Assembly: GCA_030535395.1 (NCBI GenBank)
Contig: JAUNLK010000009.1
Coordinates: 1-64,000 of the forward strand
DNA length: 64,000 nt
Reading direction: 5' to 3'
From: Tissierellia bacterium
Lineage (GTDB): Bacteria > Bacillota > Clostridia > Tissierellales > Peptoniphilaceae
The translations under genes and the position numbers were made by a program. The first letter of the stretch is position 1; the number at the start of each line of letters is the position of its first letter. This document shows positions 59,300 to 64,000 of this stretch, piece by piece. The notes under the pieces were generated by a model. That model did no database searches, was not told the DNA's origin, and saw nothing but the letters and a program-made list of their open reading frames with translations.

Positions 59300-61690
59300 G
59301 GCTTCCTCCTTATTCAGATCCTTTTTCATTTCTTCAGATTGATACCCTCTGTGGGCCCCTTCTCCCAGAGCTTCCATGTGAATTTCCACAGTTTCCGTCA
59401 CATCATAGATCTCGCGACCCTCCTCCAGCTTCAGGAAATTCAGCCGAAGGGCATTGGTCACCACAAAGATGGAGGAGAAACTCATGGCAAAGGCCGCCAT
59501 CATGGGGTTCAGGGTGAGGCCAAAGGGGAGATAGAAGATCCCCATGGCCACGGGAATACAGATGACATTGTAGAAGAAGGCCCAGAAGAGATTTTGCTTG
59601 ATATTGCGAATGGTCCCCTTGGAGAGGTGGAAGGCATCCACCACATGGTAGAGGTCGCTCTTCATGAGGACCACATCGGCGGACTCCATGGCGATGTCGG
59701 TGCCGGCGCCAATGGCAATGCCCACATCGGCCCGAACCAGGGCGGGGGCGTCGTTGATGCCGTCCCCCACCATGACGGTCTTCTTCCCCTGGTCCTGGGC
59801 CTCTCGAATATAGCGCTCCTTGTCCTGGGGCAGCACCGAGGCGATGACCCGACTCAGGGGCAGGTCCCGGGCAATGGCCCGGGCCGTTGCCTCATTGTCC
59901 CCAGTGAGCATGATGATCTCCTTGCCCATGGCCTTGAGGCGCTCCAAGGCCGCCTGGGAGGAGGACTTCACCACGTCCTTGGCGGCGATAATCCCCAAGA
60001 GCTCTCCCTCTCGGGCGAAGATCAGGGGGGTCTTCCCCTCTCCAGTGAGGCCTTCCAAGAGGGCCCGGTGCTCTTCCAGCGGGATCTTCCGCTCTCTCAT
60101 GAGCTTTTCATTGCCAGCAAAGACCTCCACCCCCGAAATTTTCGCGGAAAGGCCCATGCCCGCCAGGGCCTGAAAGTCCGTGGCGGCCTCCTTGGGCTCG
60201 CCCCTGCCCGAGTCTTCAAAGGCCCGGACCACCCCCTCTGCCAGGGGGTGCTCGGAGTTTTTCTCCAGGATGTAGGCCAAATCCAAGAGCTCCTCGGGGG
60301 AGCCCTTCAGGGAAATCACATCGGTGACAAAGGGCTCCCCTCGGGTGATGGTCCCCGTCTTGTCCAGGAAGATGGTGTCGGCGTGGTGGAGGACCTCCAG
60401 GCTCTCGGCGCTCTTAAAGAGGACCCCCGCCTTGGCCCCCTTCCCGGTGCCCACCATAATGGCCACGGGGGTGGCCAGTCCCAGGGCACAGGGACAGGAG
60501 ATCACCAACACGGCAATGGCCAGGCGAAGGGCGAAGGGAAAGCCGTAGCCCAAAAGCATCCAGGCGATGAAGGTCACCGAGGCGATGACCAGGACCACCG
60601 GCACAAAGACCCCCGCCACTCGGTCGGCCAATTTGGAGATGGGGGCCTTGGTGGCATTGGCATCCTCCACCAGGGCGATGATTTTGGCAATGGTGGTGTC
60701 GGAGCCCACCTCCGTGGCCCGATAGATGAGCCGGCCCCCGCCATTGGTGGTGGCCGCCATGATCTTGTCCCCGGGGGACTTCTCCACGGGGATGGACTCC
60801 CCACTGAGGGCGGACTCGTCAATGGAGGTGTTCCCCTCCAGGACCACCCCGTCCACGGCCACATTCTCCCCGGGGCCCAGAATCACCTGATCCCCCAGGA
60901 CAATCTCCGCAATGGGGAGGGTGACTTCCCGGCCGTCCCTAATGACCCTGGCCTCCTTGGGGGTCAGGTCCATGAGGGACTGGAGGGCACTGGAGGTGCG
61001 GCGCTTGGCCCGGGCCTCCAGCCACTTGCCAAAGTCGATGAGGACCACAATGGTGGCCGCCGACTCAAAGTAGAGCTCGTGGCCATAGCTGTGGGCCAGG
61101 GCAGTGTCCCCGTGGCCCAAAGCATAGGCCAGGATGTAGATGACGGCAATGCCATAGACATAGGCCGCCCCACTGCCGATGGCAATGAGGGAGTCCATAT
61201 TGGGATGGCCCTTAAAGAGGGTCTTCATCCCGGAGATATAGTAGTGGCGATTGATGAAGAGAATCACCGTAGTCAGGAGAAATTGGGTCAGGGCCAAGAG
61301 GAGAATATTCTCCATCCCCTCAAAGATCTTCAGGGCCGGCAGTCCCATCATGGGCCCCATGGCGATGTACATCAGGGGCAAGAGGAGGAGGGCGGAGATG
61401 AGGAGATTCCGCTCCTTCTCCTTGAGAATTTTCTCGAAATAATTCTCCTCCTCACCGGGGACCTCCTGGGCCTTGGCTGCAGGGGATTGGCTCTCGGCAT
61501 CGTAGCCCGCCCGGACCACGGCATCCAAGACCGCCCCGTCGGCCAAACCCTCCTCCTGAACCACCTTCATGGAATTGGTGAGGAGATTCACCGAGACCTC
61601 CTGAACTCCGGGGACCTTGGCCACCTCCCGCTCCACTGCGGCGGAACAGGCGGAACAGGTCATGCCATAGACATTGTATTTTTTTTCCAT
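59093..61690 (-). CDS. copA: Copper-transporting P1B-type ATPase with fused C-terminal chaperone domain
   Basis: An 865-aa Cu+ exporter. N-terminal heavy-metal domain GMTCSAC (Cys12, Cys15), then TM helices, TGES-type actuator loop ALSGES, the membrane CPC (ISCPCALG), phosphorylation site DKTGT, HP motif SEHPLA, GDGINDAPAL, and TM8 motif MSFSS. After the last TM a 45-residue linker leads to a second heavy-metal domain (GMSCNHC, Cys810 and Cys813). That domain starts at an internal Met with a perfect ribosome binding site (see the copZ-like entry). ATG at 61688-61690 with AAGGAAG upstream; a GTG two codons earlier is less likely. Single gene with own terminator. Confidence 0.95.
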   Translation of the reverse strand: MEKKYNVYGMTCSACSAAVEREVAKVPGVQEVSVNLLTNSMKVVQEEGLADGAVLDAVVRAGYDAESQSPAAKAQEVPGEEENYFEKILKEKERNLLISALLLLPLMYIAMGPMMGLPALKIFEGMENILLLALTQFLLTTVILFINRHYYISGMKTLFKGHPNMDSLIAIGSGAAYVYGIAVIYILAYALGHGDTALAHSYGHELYFESAATIVVLIDFGKWLEARAKRRTSSALQSLMDLTPKEARVIRDGREVTLPIAEIVLGDQVILGPGENVAVDGVVLEGNTSIDESALSGESIPVEKSPGDKIMAATTNGGGRLIYRATEVGSDTTIAKIIALVEDANATKAPISKLADRVAGVFVPVVLVIASVTFIAWMLLGYGFPFALRLAIAVLVISCPCALGLATPVAIMVGTGKGAKAGVLFKSAESLEVLHHADTIFLDKTGTITRGEPFVTDVISLKGSPEELLDLAYILEKNSEHPLAEGVVRAFEDSGRGEPKEAATDFQALAGMGLSAKISGVEVFAGNEKLMRERKIPLEEHRALLEGLTGEGKTPLIFAREGELLGIIAAKDVVKSSSQAALERLKAMGKEIIMLTGDNEATARAIARDLPLSRVIASVLPQDKERYIREAQDQGKKTVMVGDGINDAPALVRADVGIAIGAGTDIAMESADVVLMKSDLYHVVDAFHLSKGTIRNIKQNLFWAFFYNVICIPVAMGIFYLPFGLTLNPMMAAFAMSFSSIFVVTNALRLNFLKLEEGREIYDVTETVEIHMEALGEGAHRGYQSEEMKKDLNKEEAMDKKVLTIEGMSCNHCVNRVETALNELEGVEAKVSLEPPVAEVQGESLSEEALKKAVEDAGYKVTHVA

Positions 61691-61741
61691 GGCCACTTCC
61701 TTCCTAATATATTCTTTTCAATAATTTCACGGATGACGCTC

Positions 61742-61769
61742 CCTACCTCAAACCTATAAAAGAGGTAGG
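61742..61769. promoter_or_regulatory. Inverted repeat upstream of copA
   Basis: CCTACCTC (61742-61749) and GAGGTAGG (61762-61769) separated by 12 bp, inside the short gap between addA and copA; overlapping AAACCT/AGGTTT arms offer an alternative pairing. It could be an operator for a copper regulator or a weak terminator for addA; it does not match CopY or CsoR sites I know. Confidence 0.45.
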
Positions 61770-61770
61770 T

Positions 61771-64000
61771 TTATCCTATTGTGGTAGATACCCCATCGGC
61801 CAAGGTATAAACGATTCCTATGATTGGTTTTTCATGGATTTTTTCGAAGGCCCGAACATAGAGGCCCACCTGATCCCTGTACTGCTCCATATAGGGGGAG
61901 CGGGCCCCGGCGTGCCCGGTTTTGAAGTCCAGTAGATAGAGCTTCCCGTCTTTCCTGCGAATTTGGTCGAAATAGCCCTCCAGTATCATCCCGTCCAGCT
62001 CCACGGAGAAGGCCACCTCGGTGCCCAGTACCTCCCCCTCAATTCTGTCGTAGCGGTCCATGAGCTCCTCCAGATAGCGGAGGTCCTCACCACTGAGCTC
62101 CCGAGCCCGGGCCAGTACCTGGGCCCTCATGGTTGCCGTGGCATGGCTGGCGTAGGCGTGGAAGAGATTGCCCAGGAGGCGGGGATTGCCGGCGGATTTT
62201 TCCCTCCAAAAATTGGGACTCCCCTCCTCCCGGAGGAGGGCGGTGGCGGAGGTGACAGGGGGCTTTTCCCTGGGGGGAAGCTCCCGCCGCCTCTGGAAGT
62301 GAATTTCCCCCTCCCCGCTGCTTCCCTGGATGGGGCGGCCCTGGGCCTCCTGCCAGTCCACATGGCCCTCCAGGAGTTTGGGGATGGTGCCCTCCCTCCC
62401 CGGTCCCTTCATAAAGTAGAGTTCCGTCCTGGCCCGGGTCATGGCCACATAGGCGATGCGCTTCTCCTCTTCCTGGGACCGGGCCGCCATTTCCTCCCGG
62501 TTTTTCCGGAAATTGTACTGGATGTCACTTTGAAAGCCGAAGCCCTGGCGGGGGCTGTAGTTGATTCTCGCCCGGTCCCCCGGGAGGGCGCCATTGAGGT
62601 CCCCTAAAAATACGGTGTCAAATTCCAGGCCCTTGGCCCCGTGGATGGTCATCATCTGAATGACTCCCCCCTCGGGCTCCGGGGCGGGGAGGGGGAGGTC
62701 CCCCTCCTCTTCCAGGGCCTCCAAAAATTCCAGGAGGCTCCCCTCCCCCTCCCAGACCTGGGAGAGGAAGTGATAGCAGAGGCGGAGGCCCTCCCGGCCA
62801 TAGACCTCGGCCACATAGTTGAGATAGCCCGTCTTGTAGAGGATGTCCCGGACCAATTGGTGACAGGAGGGATGGTGGATCTGCCCCGAGAAGAGCTCCT
62901 CATAGTCCCTCAGCCTCCTGGCCGCCTCCTCCCTTCCCGGGGGGAGGGTCCCCTCCCGGAAGAGCTGCCGGGCCCCGTCATCGTCCAGGCCCACAAAGGG
63001 GCTGAGATAGAAGCCGTAGGTGGCCACGGGATCTCCGGCGAGGTATTTGAGAAAGAGGATCAGGTCCCCAATGGGCCGCTTCTCAAGAAAGCCCTGGCCC
63101 ACGGAGTTGACAAAGGGAATTCCCATTTGGCGAAAGGCAGTTTCATAGACCTCCATGTGCCTCTTTTTTCGGAAGAGGAGGCCATAGGTGCGGCCCGGAT
63201 CCTTTTCCAGGACCCGCTCCCCCGTCCAGAGGGCCTCCTGGAGGAGGGGCTCCTCCCCATCAAAGGCCACCGCCTCCACGGTGCACTGGCCCTGGCCCTT
63301 TCCCTCCACGGGGAGATAGTCCTCCCACTCCCCTTCAAAGACTCCATTGATAAAGTCCATGAGCTGGGGGTGGCCCCGGAAGTTTACAGTGAGCTCCATG
63401 GGTTCAAAGTTCAGCTCCTTTAGGGCGTCCATGGCGGAGTCATCGGCCCCTCTAAAGCCGTAGATGGACTGATTTCTGTCCCCCACCACAAAGCCCACGG
63501 CCCCCTCCAACAGGCTCTTTAATAGGCGAATTTGCAGGGGATTGGTGTCCTGAAATTCGTCAATGAAGATGTACTGATAGAGCTCCTGGACGGATTTTTT
63601 GGTGTGGGGCTCCTCCAGAAGTTTCAGGGCCCCCTCCAAGAGATCGGCGAAGTCCATGGCGGCAAGCTCCGCCTTTTTCTTCCCATAGGCCCGGTGGAAG
63701 CGCTCTAAAAAGAGGGTGAGCTCCCCATAGAGGACTCGGTTTTCCTCCTCCCGGCTCCCCTCCAGTTCTCCCAAGAGTTCCAAGAGCTCGTCCCGCTCCT
63801 GGGTGTGGGACTTGAGGCCCCTGATGAGCTCTCCCACGGCCAGTAGGGCCGGGTCCCGAGGCTGGGGATCTTTCAAAAACGCCTGAAACTCCGGGGAGTT
63901 CCGGTACTTTGCAAAATTGGTATTGGATTTGGCGGGGAAGTTCAGAATCTTCTCCAGGAGTTCTCCGGGGACTTTCTCTACCGGCGGGGGCGGACTAAAG
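61771..64000 (-). CDS. addA: ATP-dependent helicase/nuclease subunit A, 3' part (partial)
   Basis: The frame is open to the right window edge, so the N-terminal part (with Walker A) is missing; about 742 residues are visible. Helicase motif II IFIDEFQDTNPLQ, motif III VGDRNQSIYGFRGAD, motif IV-V ENFRGHPQ-type and TIHGAKGLEFDTVFL, motif VI YVAMTRARTELYF. The C-terminal RecB-type nuclease shows GYFDQI...LLDFKTG with a following Gln/Tyr, which favours AddA over UvrD/PcrA. AddAB processes double-strand breaks for recombination. addB is not visible and may lie upstream. The stop is 61771-61773. Confidence 0.88.
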   Translation of the reverse strand, partial: FSPPPPVEKVPGELLEKILNFPAKSNTNFAKYRNSPEFQAFLKDPQPRDPALLAVGELIRGLKSHTQERDELLELLGELEGSREEENRVLYGELTLFLERFHRAYGKKKAELAAMDFADLLEGALKLLEEPHTKKSVQELYQYIFIDEFQDTNPLQIRLLKSLLEGAVGFVVGDRNQSIYGFRGADDSAMDALKELNFEPMELTVNFRGHPQLMDFINGVFEGEWEDYLPVEGKGQGQCTVEAVAFDGEEPLLQEALWTGERVLEKDPGRTYGLLFRKKRHMEVYETAFRQMGIPFVNSVGQGFLEKRPIGDLILFLKYLAGDPVATYGFYLSPFVGLDDDGARQLFREGTLPPGREEAARRLRDYEELFSGQIHHPSCHQLVRDILYKTGYLNYVAEVYGREGLRLCYHFLSQVWEGEGSLLEFLEALEEEGDLPLPAPEPEGGVIQMMTIHGAKGLEFDTVFLGDLNGALPGDRARINYSPRQGFGFQSDIQYNFRKNREEMAARSQEEEKRIAYVAMTRARTELYFMKGPGREGTIPKLLEGHVDWQEAQGRPIQGSSGEGEIHFQRRRELPPREKPPVTSATALLREEGSPNFWREKSAGNPRLLGNLFHAYASHATATMRAQVLARARELSGEDLRYLEELMDRYDRIEGEVLGTEVAFSVELDGMILEGYFDQIRRKDGKLYLLDFKTGHAGARSPYMEQYRDQVGLYVRAFEKIHEKPIIGIVYTLADGVSTTIG

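Noticed and set aside
59280..59330. Programmed frameshift making a CopZ product, as in E. coli copA
   Set aside because: The second metal domain is in the same frame and at the opposite end of the protein; there is no slippery run or downstream structure. Internal initiation explains it more simply.
59102..61759. A very long open frame antisense to copA (and similar ones opposite purDL, lon, the VWA and the MoxR genes)
   Set aside because: The overlapping minus-strand genes encode complete, recognised proteins; the antisense frames encode low-complexity Gly/His/Leu/Pro-rich sequence without motifs or ribosome binding sites, a by-product of GC-rich third positions.

Overview
The window is a GC-rich bacterial chromosome segment whose gene content is that of a low-complexity anaerobic Firmicute (Clostridia/Tissierellia-like, possibly a Peptoniphilaceae relative). 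Pointers are T-box, FMN-riboswitch and L10-leader regulation, strong AGGAGG ribosome binding sites, a B. subtilis-type Fe-S PurF, a long-form HPF, a rubredoxin, a hydroxyisocaproate-dehydrogenase-like enzyme and peptide/amino-acid uptake genes. The genus is inference only. Nearly all genes are on the minus strand; the plus-strand exceptions are an Rrf2 regulator, hpf, an IclR regulator, pepT, a stalk-domain protein and rubredoxin. I see no IS element, prophage, CRISPR array, rRNA or tRNA.

Layout (transcription mostly right to left). 0.1-2.4 kb: rpmG-secE-nusG-rplK-rplA. 2.4-5.5 kb: an ABC amino-acid importer of the TrpXYZ type behind a T-box whose specifier and acceptor-pairing bases read tyrosine. 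5.7-7.8 kb: Rrf2/IscR-like regulator and a COG2509 flavoprotein. 7.9-19.6 kb: purine operon purC-F-M-N-H-(DL)-B, in which purD and purL form one 1645-residue reading frame. 19.8-24.2 kb: FMN reductase; ddl-rnr-smpB. 24.3-33.4 kb: a tightly packed seven-gene envelope cluster (ArAE transporter, unknown protein, stalk-domain protein, polysaccharide deacetylase, MurJ, MoxR-like AAA+ ATPase, VWA protein). 33.5-37.9 kb: hpf, riboswitch-controlled ribU, L,D-transpeptidase, IclR regulator, arsenate reductase. 38-44.6 kb: purine-base permease, azlCD, rplJ-rplL with L10 leader, uracil permease, HI0933-type flavoprotein. 44.6-50 kb: pepT, stalk-domain protein, typA, an RsbW-like ATPase, rubredoxin. 50-56.3 kb: tig-clpP-clpX-lon-engB protein quality-control block. 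56.5-64 kb: EamA transporter, ydbC/hydroxyacid dehydrogenase/zinc-ribbon membrane protein, a copper ATPase with a fused chaperone domain, and the 3' part of addA running off the right edge.

How it fits together: purine synthesis plus two nucleobase permeases cover de novo and salvage supply. Amino-acid and peptide uptake (T-box importer, AzlCD, PepT) with a hydroxyacid dehydrogenase suggests an amino-acid-fermenting, asaccharolytic style of life (inference). Wall synthesis and remodelling is represented by Ddl, MurJ, the deacetylase and the L,D-transpeptidase.

Most noteworthy: the PurD-PurL fusion, the CopA-CopZ frame with a perfect internal ribosome binding site, the tyrosine-reading T-box, the MoxR/VWA pair inside an envelope operon, a strand-asymmetric structured element near 38.06 kb, and a promoter-terminator arrangement ahead of rpmG.
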